This document shows positions 35,502-44,122 of a stretch of 64,000 bases of DNA, piece by piece. Under the pieces are notes generated by a model. It worked only from the letters and a program-made list of their open reading frames with translations, made no database searches and was not told where the DNA came from. The position numbers were made by a program, and so were the translations under genes. The stretch is from JAXLXE01 sp046328115. GTDB taxonomy: Bacteria; Chloroflexota; UBA6077; JACCZL01. The first letter of the stretch is position 1, and each line of letters starts with the position of its first letter. The stretch lies in contig JAXLXE010000001.1 in NCBI GenBank assembly GCA_046328115.1, forward strand, positions 434,001 to 498,000. The letters run 5' to 3'.

Positions 35502-35582
35502 GGGCACCTCTCCTGGGTAGGGCCGTCCGCGCATTGCACGAGGACGTGGCAACACGAGCGACAAGACCGCTCGCGGATCCAC

Positions 35583-35588
35583 AGTATA
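35583..35588 (-). promoter_or_regulatory. -10 box candidate for rpsT
   Basis: TATACT on the minus strand, 82 bp before the rpsT start. The -35 is weak. The leader of about 75 nt could hold control elements, but I identify none. Confidence 0.35.
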
Positions 35589-35676
35589 CCCTAAGCGTTT
35601 TGCGAGCACGCCACAAGGCAAGAGCCCGCCCTCGTCCCGGTTTCTAGGCGGGCGTGGGGTGTATCGAGGTACGTGA

Positions 35677-36381
35677 GTGACACATCCCATCATCAGTCTT
35701 GCGCTCAGCACCGGTCGGCGTGTGCTCAATGAGGTTGACTCTAAGCACGTTCTGGCGTCGGTCGGAATCCCGGTCATTCCTACTCGAGCCGCAACCTCGG
35801 CAGACGAGGCCGCGGCGATCGGCCTTGGCGTAGGCTACCCGGTGGCCGCAAAGGTTCTGGCAGACGGCATCAGCCACAAGTCGGACGTGGGTGGCGTCAA
35901 ACTCAATCTGGAGGACGACGCCGCCGTGCTGCGCGCGTGGGGGGAGTTGGAGGGCGCGGCGCGTGCCGTGACCGGCGCGACGTTCGAAGGAGTGTCCATC
36001 CAGCCCATGGCTTTGCCCGGGCTGGAGCTCTTGCTGGGCGCGCGGCGTGACGCTCAGTTTGGACCGGTTGTGACACTCGGGCTAGGCGGCGTGTTCGTGG
36101 AACTGCTGGATGATGTTGTGGTCCGCCTGGCGCCCGTGAGCGACTCCGAGGCCACCGAGATGATGGATGAGCTGCGGGCGAGCCGCGTGCTTGACGGATT
36201 TCGTGGCAGCCCGCCCATCGACCGTGCCGCCATTGCGAGAGCACTGTCCCGCCTGGGTGATCTTATGGTGGGCCACCCGGAAATCTCCGAGGTAGACGTA
36301 AACCCGCTGTTTTGCTATCCAGACGGCGTGCTGGCGATTGATGCGAGGATCGTGCTCAGCGGCGAGACGGCGAGACGGTAG
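35677..36381 (+). CDS. Stand-alone ATP-grasp protein (ADP-forming acyl-CoA synthetase beta-like)
   Basis: The product has 234 residues with a GTG start after GAGG. The ATP-grasp_5 domain shows SKHVLASVGIPVIPTRAA at the N-terminus, YPVAAKVLADGISHKSDVGG near 60, TLGLGGVFVEL near 145 and SEVDVNPLFCYPDG at the end. These are the beta-subunit features of NDP-forming acetyl-CoA synthetases, which couple acyl-CoA cleavage to ATP formation. The CoA-binding alpha part is not in the window, so a partner elsewhere or a different acid-CoA role is inferred. Confidence 0.87.
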   Translation: MTHPIISLALSTGRRVLNEVDSKHVLASVGIPVIPTRAATSADEAAAIGLGVGYPVAAKVLADGISHKSDVGGVKLNLEDDAAVLRAWGELEGAARAVTGATFEGVSIQPMALPGLELLLGARRDAQFGPVVTLGLGGVFVELLDDVVVRLAPVSDSEATEMMDELRASRVLDGFRGSPPIDRAAIARALSRLGDLMVGHPEISEVDVNPLFCYPDGVLAIDARIVLSGETARR

Positions 36382-36390
36382 TGCCGATGG

Positions 36391-38004
36391 TCACACGGGC
36401 CGCTCCCACAGGGCCGTGGTGGTGAACACGCGGTAGTTGCCCACCGACAGCATGGTCACGCCTCGGCTCGCCAGGGCCTGTAGCGGCGCCACGTAGTCCC
36501 GTCTATCGCGGTCTCTTGTGTCCACCACGACGTAGGCCAGGTGATAGGTGGTGATGAAGCGTTCCAGCACGGGAGGCTCCAGACGTGCAGGGAGCAGGGC
36601 CGTCGGGCGACTCGTGAAGTACGTGACCGGCCAGGGCTGGGCGGCTGCCAGTGAATCGCCGGGCTGCGTGCGTGAACGGACCCACTCCAGCAACCGGTCC
36701 AGATCTGAATCCTGGACCCAACGCGGCGGCCCGGTCCAGGTGAGCCCACGATCGGTCCGTCGCCCCACGGGCTCGTCGCCGTACTGGTGCTGGCCGCGGT
36801 ACTCGCGAATCAACGCGGGGCTCCACCAAAAGACGGCGCCGACCATGGCCAGCGTCGGCACCAGGGGGATGGCCGCTACGCGGAAGGGGATGAGACGGAC
36901 GGTCCCGCAGAGCAGCAGCGGCACGAGCCAGACGAGGGTTGGGAGCTGGTAGCGCTCCTGGAAGTTGGCCCATGTGGCCGCGTACGCGGCGAAGTTGGCG
37001 GCGGCGGGTATGAGAAGATACGCGACACGCCGATCGGCCGGAGGTTTCAATAGGCCGGTGACGGCGATTGGGACTGTCCAAATGAGCGGCCACAGCCAGT
37101 CAGCGTCAAGGAAAAGCAGCCGAGCGTAGTCCACGCCGTTGTCCAAGATCGCGGCGACGACGAAGTCAGCATTCGACCGAATGAACTCCAGCGGGGGCGG
37201 TATCGGGCTTCCGAATCCGTTGCGGAGGACATCCGCGTCTTTGTGTACGGAGTAGAGGTAGGTCTGGCCTGAGTAGCTGAGTGTCCCGCGCGCCGCCAGG
37301 CTGTACAGCGTTGTGGGGATGAGGACAACGGCCAGGCCAGTGGCAAGCCAGGCGACCCGCGGCCACCGCTCGCGGTTGGCGCGCGGCTGGACGAGATCAG
37401 CCAGCATCACCGCGGGCGCCAGGGCGAGCGCGGCAGGACGGGTGAGATAGGCAAGACCGAGGCACATTCCGGCCACCGCGAGCGCTTTTCGGGAAGGGTC
37501 CTTGGCGCTGCGGCTCGCCAGGTTCAGGGCCAGGCACGACAGGGCCAGCGCTAGCGCTTCGGACATTGGGGGGACGGTCCGCTGGAAGACCACGGGGCTA
37601 GCGACGAGCGTGGCGGCGGTCAACCATGCCATGGTGGACCCAAACAACCGCTGGGCCGTGCGAACGGTTATCGCCAGCGCCGCGGCGGCCAGCAGGACGT
37701 TGACTAGCTGGAGAGATGGTACGTTCCCGCCCAGCCTCAGCAGGGAGGAGATCACCAGGACGTAGAGTGGGGCGCGCTCGTCCAGGCCCTGGTGGAGCAC
37801 AGTTGAGCCGCCCACGTGGTACGCCTTTATGCCCAGCAGATAACCCTGTCCATCATTGACGCGCCGAGCCACGTCGATGAATTCCACGGCATCCGGACTG
37901 AGGCGGGCCACATCCCACGCAGGCCAGCCGTAGAGCGCCAGTGTTGCAGCCGCGACGAACAGGGTGGGAGGGACGCGCTCGAGGAGGCGCGCGGTGGAGT
38001 TCAG
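36391..38004 (-). CDS. Membrane glycosyltransferase of the GT39/ArnT-like type, probable CTG start
   Basis: A multi-pass protein of 537 residues if read from CTG 38004, with about ten helices. The first extracellular loop begins ARLSPDAVEFIDVARRVNDG, containing the Asp/Glu pattern of GT39/PMT_2 lipid-linked sugar transferases. A GTG at 37911 would cut off the first membrane helix (TLFVAAATLALYGW). Upstream, CTG 38004 has a perfect AGGAGG at 8 bp and overlaps the sortase stop as CTGA, so it is the likelier start. The C-terminus has a soluble domain. Donor and acceptor are unknown. Confidence 0.82.
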   Translation of the reverse strand: MNSTARLLERVPPTLFVAAATLALYGWPAWDVARLSPDAVEFIDVARRVNDGQGYLLGIKAYHVGGSTVLHQGLDERAPLYVLVISSLLRLGGNVPSLQLVNVLLAAAALAITVRTAQRLFGSTMAWLTAATLVASPVVFQRTVPPMSEALALALSCLALNLASRSAKDPSRKALAVAGMCLGLAYLTRPAALALAPAVMLADLVQPRANRERWPRVAWLATGLAVVLIPTTLYSLAARGTLSYSGQTYLYSVHKDADVLRNGFGSPIPPPLEFIRSNADFVVAAILDNGVDYARLLFLDADWLWPLIWTVPIAVTGLLKPPADRRVAYLLIPAAANFAAYAATWANFQERYQLPTLVWLVPLLLCGTVRLIPFRVAAIPLVPTLAMVGAVFWWSPALIREYRGQHQYGDEPVGRRTDRGLTWTGPPRWVQDSDLDRLLEWVRSRTQPGDSLAAAQPWPVTYFTSRPTALLPARLEPPVLERFITTYHLAYVVVDTRDRDRRDYVAPLQALASRGVTMLSVGNYRVFTTTALWERPV

Positions 38005-38888
38005 GCGACGGGCCTCCTGGCCCAGTCCACGAGCTTGGCGATCACGATCAGTCGATCGCTGAACTGGCGTGTCCGTGGGTCGAACTCGCCCCCGCAGGTG
38101 ATCAGCGTGAGCGTGGCATCGGGTGTGGGCGCCATCACGTCGATCGCGTCGGGAGACACCAGCCGGAGCTCGCGCACCGTGTAGGTAAAGATGCCGTCTT
38201 CAGTGAATGCCTTGAGCGCATCGCCAAAGTCCAGCCGGTAGAGGTCGCGGAACACGTTGCCCTCATTGATGGTCACCACGTGACCCACGATCACCGCGTT
38301 CCCGCGGGTGCCCACCCGCGATGTCTGGGTGTAGTGCGCCGCGACGAAGGGCACCGTTTCCCATTCCAGCTCACCGCGCTTGTTCACTACCATCCCGCCA
38401 GGAATCACCTTGGTGTCCACGCGAATGGCCGGAATCTGGAGGCGAACCGCGGGGCCTGGCCTGGGCCGGCCGTCCCGGAACGGGCGTTCCGCCGCGTCAG
38501 CGGGAGCAAGGGGCAGCGTGTCAGGTGCGGCGGGGGCGATTGGCGGGATGGGGGCGAGGACTGTGGCCGGGGTGGCCATGGCAGGAGGCGGTGCAGTGGC
38601 CGTGGCGAAGGGCTCCAAAGCCGTCAGCTTCTCCGGGGCGGCGGTCGGCTGGGAGGTTGGCTGCTGGATGGGTGCGGAAGCCGCCAGTGTCGTTGCCGTG
38701 GCCCGGGCACGTTCGATCGCGGGCGGCACGGGTACGCTTGTGCGTGTGCCGGGGACGATGTCCAGGTGTGCCAGGAGGGCGTAGCTGACCATGCCGATGC
38801 CGGCTACGAGGAGAAACGTGCCTGCCGCACGGGGAGCCCATCTGGGCGGGGTCGTAAGCCAGCTCGGCAATCCAGGCCGGCCTCCCAT
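38001..38888 (-). CDS. Sortase (class F-like)
   Basis: The product has 295 residues. An N-terminal membrane helix (about 22-43) is followed by a low-complexity Ala/Pro/Thr linker (about 50-130). The sortase barrel follows with catalytic His in AVIVGHVV, Cys in LTLITCGGEFD and Arg in RQFSDRLIV. It would link LPxTG-like proteins to the envelope or act as a housekeeping transpeptidase. No sorting-signal protein is evident in the window. It is followed by the GT39-like gene with a 4-base overlap, suggesting a cell-envelope operon. Confidence 0.9.
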   Translation of the reverse strand: MGGRPGLPSWLTTPPRWAPRAAGTFLLVAGIGMVSYALLAHLDIVPGTRTSVPVPPAIERARATATTLAASAPIQQPTSQPTAAPEKLTALEPFATATAPPPAMATPATVLAPIPPIAPAAPDTLPLAPADAAERPFRDGRPRPGPAVRLQIPAIRVDTKVIPGGMVVNKRGELEWETVPFVAAHYTQTSRVGTRGNAVIVGHVVTINEGNVFRDLYRLDFGDALKAFTEDGIFTYTVRELRLVSPDAIDVMAPTPDATLTLITCGGEFDPRTRQFSDRLIVIAKLVDWARRPVA

Positions 38889-38946
38889 GGGAGTGTGCCA
38901 GGGATCATAACACGAGCTGGCCGGACCGCCGACGATAGCGCGATCG

Positions 38947-39465
38947 CTATTGGAGGGTCAGCCGCTCCGTGCTGGCGCCGTTTGGACTGGAGATGCTGAG
39001 CTTGCCCGCGGGCTGACCCTTCGGGAGCTGAAATCGGACCACGCCGATCGCCGCGCCGCCCGGCTCCAGTTTACCGCTGGGCAGTCCGTCGATCGTGCCG
39101 CCGATGGGTTTCGCTATTCCTTTGTCGCCGAACGCCAACGAGAACTGGTGGGGTCCGTACCGGACCGTATCTTCACCCTGGTTCTCAATCACGACGAGGA
39201 CGCACACCCAATCCGCGCCCGCGGGTGGCTCGCCCCATGGGTCCAGGCACGGTCGAGTGGAGCTGCCAACGGAGAAAGACACCCCCTCGAAGACCGCGGA
39301 AGGTAGCTCCTGAGAACGCGGGATCACGACACTGGCCGTAGGCTCAGCGGCGTCAGATTCGGCAACTTCACTCTCAGCCGCGGCGGTCTGCCACGTGGAC
39401 ATCGACGCGACGAGCACGCTGAAGACGATGGTGTGTAAGAGCGTAGTGCGTGACCAGCGCCTCAT
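38947..39465 (-). CDS. Secreted DUF4352-like protein
   Basis: The product has 172 residues. The ATG at 39465 follows GAGGAGT at good spacing. A signal peptide (Arg-rich start, AAAE cleavage region near 30) precedes an acidic Ala/Glu linker and an Ig-like beta domain. The domain has VCVLVVIENQGEDTVRYGP and RFQLPKGQPAGKLSIS, resembling DUF4352/telokin-type secreted domains. Two Cys residues could form a disulfide. It lies 58 bp upstream of the sortase gene on the same strand but lacks an LPxTG tail. Its function is unknown. Confidence 0.72.
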   Translation of the reverse strand: MRRWSRTTLLHTIVFSVLVASMSTWQTAAAESEVAESDAAEPTASVVIPRSQELPSAVFEGVSFSVGSSTRPCLDPWGEPPAGADWVCVLVVIENQGEDTVRYGPHQFSLAFGDKGIAKPIGGTIDGLPSGKLEPGGAAIGVVRFQLPKGQPAGKLSISSPNGASTERLTLQ

Positions 39466-39575
39466 CGTTACTCCTCGACGGCGCCATAGCATAGCCTGTC
39501 AGCGTCTGTTCGCGAAATAGAACAAAATGGGCGCACATTCGACGTAACGGAGCATTCGAGGCAAGAGGCTAATGC

Positions 39576-39605
39576 TTGAACGTTTTCAGGAAGCGTCGAT
39601 ATACT
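39576..39605 (+). promoter_or_regulatory. Promoter for the Gld-like ABC operon
   Basis: TTGAAC (39576-39581) and TATACT (39600-39605) are 18 bp apart. A leader of about 130 nt precedes the ATP-binding gene at 39742; I see no recognisable riboswitch in it. Confidence 0.65.
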
Positions 39606-39741
39606 CGGACTCGCCGCGGCTCCACCTGGTGCCCTCCACGCTGGTAGAGATGTTCGCGGAGACGACTTCTGGCGCTCCGTCGGAACCCTCTATTGACGGT
39701 GCGCCAACTCTTCGGCGCTGGTTGAGGTTGGCCACAACGGA

Positions 39742-40695
39742 ATGATCGACGTTCAGAACCTGACCAAGGACTACGGCACCTACCGTGCCTTGAAGGACAT
39801 TACTTTCAAGGTCGAGCGCGGCGAGATTCTTGGGTTCCTTGGTCCGAACGGCGCAGGCAAGACCACCACGATGCGGATCCTCACAGGCTATATGCCGGCC
39901 TCGGGCGGGTCCGTGAGTATCGCCGGGTTCGACACGTTCAAACAGTCCGTGGAGGCCCGCCGTCACGTTGGCTACCTGCCAGAGACGGTGCCTCTGTATC
40001 CCGAGATGTCCGTGCAATCGTACCTGGACTTCATGTGCAAGGTGAAGGGGATTGCGCGCGGCACTCGACGCGACGAGATTGAGCGGGTGATGGGGGCCAC
40101 CCACATCACCGATCGCGCGAGCACGCTCCTGCACCGGCTGTCTAAGGGCTATCGGCAGCGCGTCGGCCTGGCCCAGGCGTTGCTCGGATCACCCGATGTG
40201 CTCATCCTGGACGAGCCCACCGCGGGGCTCGATCCCAACCAGATCCAGGACGTACGGTCGCTCATCAAGGGCTTCGGCGGGGATCACACGGTCATTCTCA
40301 GCACGCACATCCTGCCAGAGGTGGAGATGATTTGCTCACGCGTGCTCATCATCGACGAGGGTAGGATCAAGGCGGATGACACGCCGGCCAATCTGACGCG
40401 CCAGTTGCGTGGCTCGGAATCGGTAGAGGTTGAAGTACGAGGGGCGCGGTCGGACGTGCTCAAGGTGCTTCGCGGTGTGGCCCGCGTGTCTGGCGCCTCA
40501 GCGCTTGATGACGGGAAGGGCGCGGTTGGCCGGTATCAGGTGAGCTGTGAGCTGGGAGCGGACGTGCGTGAGGATGTCGCGCGTGCGCTGGTACAGGGCG
40601 GGTTTGGGGTGCTGGGCCTGCGACAGTCGGGACTGAGCCTGGAAGACATCTTTGTCCGCCTGACCACGGACGAAGCTGATGGGCGGGCGGCGTGA
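39742..40695 (+). CDS. ABC-2 transporter ATP-binding protein (GldA-like)
   Basis: The product has 317 residues with a GTG/ATG-rich region upstream; ATG 39742 matches the family start MIDVQNLTKDYGTYRAL. Walker A GPNGAGKTTT is near 38, signature LSKGYRQRVGLAQAL near 134 and Walker B VLILDEPTAGLDP near 155, followed by a C-terminal regulatory extension. It energises the adjacent ABC-2 permease. Overlap with the permease (40692) shows coupling. The arrangement ATPase-permease-GldG-DUF4340 recurs across phyla, with unknown cargo outside gliding bacteria. Confidence 0.93.
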   Translation: MIDVQNLTKDYGTYRALKDITFKVERGEILGFLGPNGAGKTTTMRILTGYMPASGGSVSIAGFDTFKQSVEARRHVGYLPETVPLYPEMSVQSYLDFMCKVKGIARGTRRDEIERVMGATHITDRASTLLHRLSKGYRQRVGLAQALLGSPDVLILDEPTAGLDPNQIQDVRSLIKGFGGDHTVILSTHILPEVEMICSRVLIIDEGRIKADDTPANLTRQLRGSESVEVEVRGARSDVLKVLRGVARVSGASALDDGKGAVGRYQVSCELGADVREDVARALVQGGFGVLGLRQSGLSLEDIFVRLTTDEADGRAA

Positions 40696-41405
40696 ACGGG
40701 ACGCTGGCCATTGCGGAACGCGAGCTCAAATCCTACTTCGTGTCACCCGTCGCATACGTGATCACCGCGGCATACCTGGTCATCACGGGCGTGTTGTTCT
40801 CGATCATCCTGATCCAGACCAGCGAGGCCTCGCTGCGCTACCTCTTCGGCAACATCAGCGTGGTCTGGTTGTTCGTGACGCCAATGATCACGATGCGGCT
40901 CATCGCGGAGGAGATCAGAAGTGGCACGATCGAGCTGCTACTGACGAATCCAGTTCGGGAGATCGAGCTGGTCCTGGGCAAGTTTCTCGGTGCTCTCGGC
41001 TTCACGCTGGTGATGCTCAGCGGGACGCTGTTGTATCCCGCCGCCCTCTACCTGCTGGGCAGTCCTGACCACGGCCCCATGATCGCAGGGTATGTTGGCG
41101 TGATCCTGCAGGCGTCGGCTTTCATCGCGATTGGCCTGTTCGCCTCATCCCTTACCCAGAACCAGATCGTCGCGGCGGTGCTCACGTTCGCTTTCCTGCT
41201 GGTCATGTGGCTGAGCGACTCAGTGGCCAACAGCCTCTCCGGGCGGGTAGCGGACGTGGTTCGCTACCTCAGCATCACGAGCCACTTTCAGGACTTCTCC
41301 CGCGGAATTGTGGATACAACCCACATCGTGTACTTTGCGAGCCTCGTCGTTGGCGCCCTCTCGCTGTCATTCCTTTCGCTCCAGTCACGGCGGTGGCGAG
41401 CGTGA
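40692..41405 (+). CDS. ABC-2 type permease (GldF-like)
   Basis: The product has 237 residues with a GTG start overlapping the ATPase stop. Six membrane helices are predicted, starting with ELKSYFVSPVAYVITAAYL, a signature opening of GldF-type permeases. An RLIAEEIRSGTIELLLTNPV motif sits in the first cytoplasmic loop. It forms the membrane channel for the Gld-like exporter. Confidence 0.9.
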   Translation: MNGTLAIAERELKSYFVSPVAYVITAAYLVITGVLFSIILIQTSEASLRYLFGNISVVWLFVTPMITMRLIAEEIRSGTIELLLTNPVREIELVLGKFLGALGFTLVMLSGTLLYPAALYLLGSPDHGPMIAGYVGVILQASAFIAIGLFASSLTQNQIVAAVLTFAFLLVMWLSDSVANSLSGRVADVVRYLSITSHFQDFSRGIVDTTHIVYFASLVVGALSLSFLSLQSRRWRA

Positions 41406-42973
41406 GCAATGTCTTGACGCTGCGCAATGCGCGAAACGCCTCCGCCGTCCTTGGCGTGGTGGCGCTGCTGGTGGCCGGCGGCTGGTACCTCATCCTGGGA
41501 TTCGAGTCCAGCACACGGATCATTCTGGCCGTGGGGATCCTGTTCGTTGGCGTCGCGTTCGCGATCGAGCCGGAGGCGGTGGTTGACCGCGCCAAGACCC
41601 GAGCGGCCTTGTATGGCGGAAACACGGTGGCCATCGCCGCCATCATCATCGGCATCCTCGCCGTGATTAACGTCCTGGGGTCCCGCCGCCACGAGCGCTG
41701 GGACCTGTCAGCGTCGCAGCAGAACTCGCTCTCTGACGAGACGCTGAAGATCGTGCGTGGACTCAGCGAGCCTATTGAGGCGATCGCCTTCTTTGACACT
41801 GAGGACACGCGTCGTCGCGAGTTTGAAGATCTCCTGCGCGAGTTCCAGGTGCGGGCAGACGGGAACTTCTCGTACCGCTTCGTGAATCCTGTTGAGGCTC
41901 CTGGCGCGGCGCGCGAGTATCAGATCAAGGAGCTTGGGACCACGGTGTTGCTGATGGCGGACCGTCGCCAACAGATCACGGGGACGAGAGAGTCGGACGT
42001 GACTCCGGCAATTCTCAGGCTGGTCCAGCCGCAGGCAAAGAAGGCGTACTTCACCACCGGCCACGGCGAACGTCGGCTTGACGGATTTGACCTGGATAGC
42101 TTTGGCAACCTCAAGGCCACGATGGAGTCAGACAACTTCACCATTGAAGCGCTCAACCTCTTTGCCACGGCCGCGGTCCCCGACGATGCCACGTTTGTGG
42201 TCATCGGCGGTCCGCGGCAGAAGTTCGGCGATGAGGAAGTCGGGGCACTCGGGGCGTACCTGGATCGCGGTGGCAAGATCTTGATCATGGTGGACCCAAA
42301 GGTGGATGCGGGCCTCGGCCCCATCTACGCCCGCTGGAAGCTGGAGGTTGGTCAGGCGTATGCCGTGGACACGGATCGGAACTCTTTTTTCCGTTCTCCG
42401 TTCAACCCCGTGGTCAGCAAGTACCCGGTTCACCGAATCACGGAGCAACAGGGCCTGGTGCTGTTCCCCGCGGCCGTGGCGCTCAGTCCGTCGAAGGAGC
42501 CACAGCGCGGCGTGATCGTGACGCCACTCGCGCAGACCAGCGCCAATAGCTGGGTGGAGACTGATGAGGCTGCGCAGCGGGACCCGCAGGCTATCAAGTT
42601 CGACGAGGGGGCGGACACCAAGGGACCGCTCTCGCTGGCGGTGGCCGTTGAAGTGCTACCGGATACTCCCCCAGGGACAGCCGCTGATGCTACGGGACCG
42701 AAAACACGTGCCATCGTCATCGGCACATCGCGGATTGTCTCCAACGAGGTGTTTCAGCTCGGAGGCCAAATCACCAATCGGGACTTCGTGTTGAACGCCA
42801 TGAACTGGCTGGCGGACGCGGAGGAGCTGATTTCAATTCGAGCTCGCCCGTCCGACGACCGGAAGATCTTCATGTCGCCGGCGCAGCAGTACGCCGTGCT
42901 TTACTCCACCGCTCTGTTCGCGCCGGCACTCGTGCTTGCGGGCGGCGTGGCGGTCTGGTGGACCAGACGGTGA
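41402..42973 (+). CDS. GldG-like auxiliary ABC transporter protein
   Basis: The product has 523 residues from GTG 41402 (GTGA overlap with the permease); the longer frame to 41207 lies inside the permease. Three N-terminal helices (about 15-90) precede a large extracytoplasmic region with the GldG/IFT52-like opening WDLSASQQNSLSDETLKIV and KAYFTTGHGERRLDG, and a C-terminal helix ends in VWWTRR. In gliding Bacteroidetes GldG works with GldA/GldF; here it is likely part of a general envelope transporter. Confidence 0.9.
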   Translation: MSNVLTLRNARNASAVLGVVALLVAGGWYLILGFESSTRIILAVGILFVGVAFAIEPEAVVDRAKTRAALYGGNTVAIAAIIIGILAVINVLGSRRHERWDLSASQQNSLSDETLKIVRGLSEPIEAIAFFDTEDTRRREFEDLLREFQVRADGNFSYRFVNPVEAPGAAREYQIKELGTTVLLMADRRQQITGTRESDVTPAILRLVQPQAKKAYFTTGHGERRLDGFDLDSFGNLKATMESDNFTIEALNLFATAAVPDDATFVVIGGPRQKFGDEEVGALGAYLDRGGKILIMVDPKVDAGLGPIYARWKLEVGQAYAVDTDRNSFFRSPFNPVVSKYPVHRITEQQGLVLFPAAVALSPSKEPQRGVIVTPLAQTSANSWVETDEAAQRDPQAIKFDEGADTKGPLSLAVAVEVLPDTPPGTAADATGPKTRAIVIGTSRIVSNEVFQLGGQITNRDFVLNAMNWLADAEELISIRARPSDDRKIFMSPAQQYAVLYSTALFAPALVLAGGVAVWWTRR

Positions 42974-42974
42974 G

Positions 42975-43598
42975 ATGAATCCGCGGGTCACCGTTGGGCT
43001 CCTGGTCCTGCTCGTGGTGCTCGCTGGCTATCTGTACGTCGGCGGGCCCTCCCCGTCAGAGGGCCCGTCAACGGGTCCCGGCGTTGCCGTAAAGCCCAAG
43101 CCGACTGGGGTCGCCCTGGAGATCCTGGGATTCGCGGACACAGAAGTCCGACGCGTCACGGTGACAAAGGGCGGGCAGTCCGGTGGCGTGGAGCGCGAGG
43201 GTGACGGACCGTGGCTCTTGTCCGCGGGAAAACAGCCTGCCGACCGGGTGCGCGTTGGCGGTCTCATCTCGCGCCTGGCCGCCCTCCAGGGTACGAGGCG
43301 CATCACGGAGCCTGGCCCGCTAAGGGACTTCGGCCTGGAACCGCCCTCCTCCGCTGTGACCATTCAGCTGGCCGGAGGACAGGTGCTTGAGCTTTCCCTT
43401 GGCGAGAAGGCTCCAGCGGAGTCCGGAACTTACGCTATGCGCCTCGCTGATCGAGGGATCTTCGTCATCTCCACGACCATCGCCCAGGACCTGGAACGGC
43501 TGGTCACGGATCCTCCGCGGGAGCCCCCGACGCCCACGCCGCTGCCGCCAGTGCCCGCGCCAGCAGACTCGGCACCTGCCCCTACGCCGACCCGCTGA
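42975..43598 (+). CDS. DUF4340 domain protein
   Basis: The product has 207 residues from ATG 42975, one base after the GldG-like stop. An N-terminal membrane helix (about 5-22) is followed by a Pro/Gly linker and the DUF4340 beta domain (GPWLLSAGKQPAD; FGLEPPSSAVTIQL). The C-terminus is a Pro/Thr/Ala-rich tail. DUF4340 proteins regularly follow gldG-like genes and are presumed accessory parts of that transporter. Confidence 0.87.
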   Translation: MNPRVTVGLLVLLVVLAGYLYVGGPSPSEGPSTGPGVAVKPKPTGVALEILGFADTEVRRVTVTKGGQSGGVEREGDGPWLLSAGKQPADRVRVGGLISRLAALQGTRRITEPGPLRDFGLEPPSSAVTIQLAGGQVLELSLGEKAPAESGTYAMRLADRGIFVISTTIAQDLERLVTDPPREPPTPTPLPPVPAPADSAPAPTPTR

Positions 43599-43736
43599 AA
43601 GTCAGCGCGCTCGGGGCGAAATCGTGACCACGATCGGGGTTGAAACGGGACTCTTTCTAGCCGGCATTCCGTTATAAAGAGAGGGTGCGCAACATAGTGC
43701 GCCGCCCCACCATCACAGCGTTGTGAGGGTTCGAGG

Positions 43737-44117
43737 ATGAGAGACCACGTGCGTCAGAGTCTTGCAGTGCTGCCGGATCAGGATCCGGCGATGCTGGCCT
43801 TCGTGAAGTGTCACGTCACGTCCTTTGTGAAATGGGACGTGTTGCGGGCGCTGTCTGATCGGTCCGGCTTCTGGGTGGAGCCTTCGCAGCTAGCCCGGGA
43901 GATCAATCGCCCCGCGGACAAGGTCCGCGAAGCGCTCCACGGCCTCACAACCGAGGGGATCGTCGAGCGCGCGGGCCTCACCGATGAGCCGATTTTTCGA
44001 CTTACACCGGATGAGCCCACCACGCTGGTGGTGAATAAGCTCATCGGGCGCTCCACCGAGAACCAGGAACTGCGCAAGATCGTTGTGGCTCACATCTTGC
44101 AGGCGGCGGTGGCCTGA
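43737..44117 (+). CDS. Small winged-helix DNA-binding protein
   Basis: The product has 126 residues. A helix-turn-helix-like core (VEPSQLAREINRPADKVREAL, near 45-65) is followed by GLTTEGIVERAG, the wing region of MarR/ArsR-type domains. No sensor domain is visible. A TATAAA sequence lies upstream near 43674 without a clear -35. Targets are unknown; it stands alone between the Gld-like operon and queG. Confidence 0.72.
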   Translation: MRDHVRQSLAVLPDQDPAMLAFVKCHVTSFVKWDVLRALSDRSGFWVEPSQLAREINRPADKVREALHGLTTEGIVERAGLTDEPIFRLTPDEPTTLVVNKLIGRSTENQELRKIVVAHILQAAVA

Positions 44118-44122
44118 TTCTT

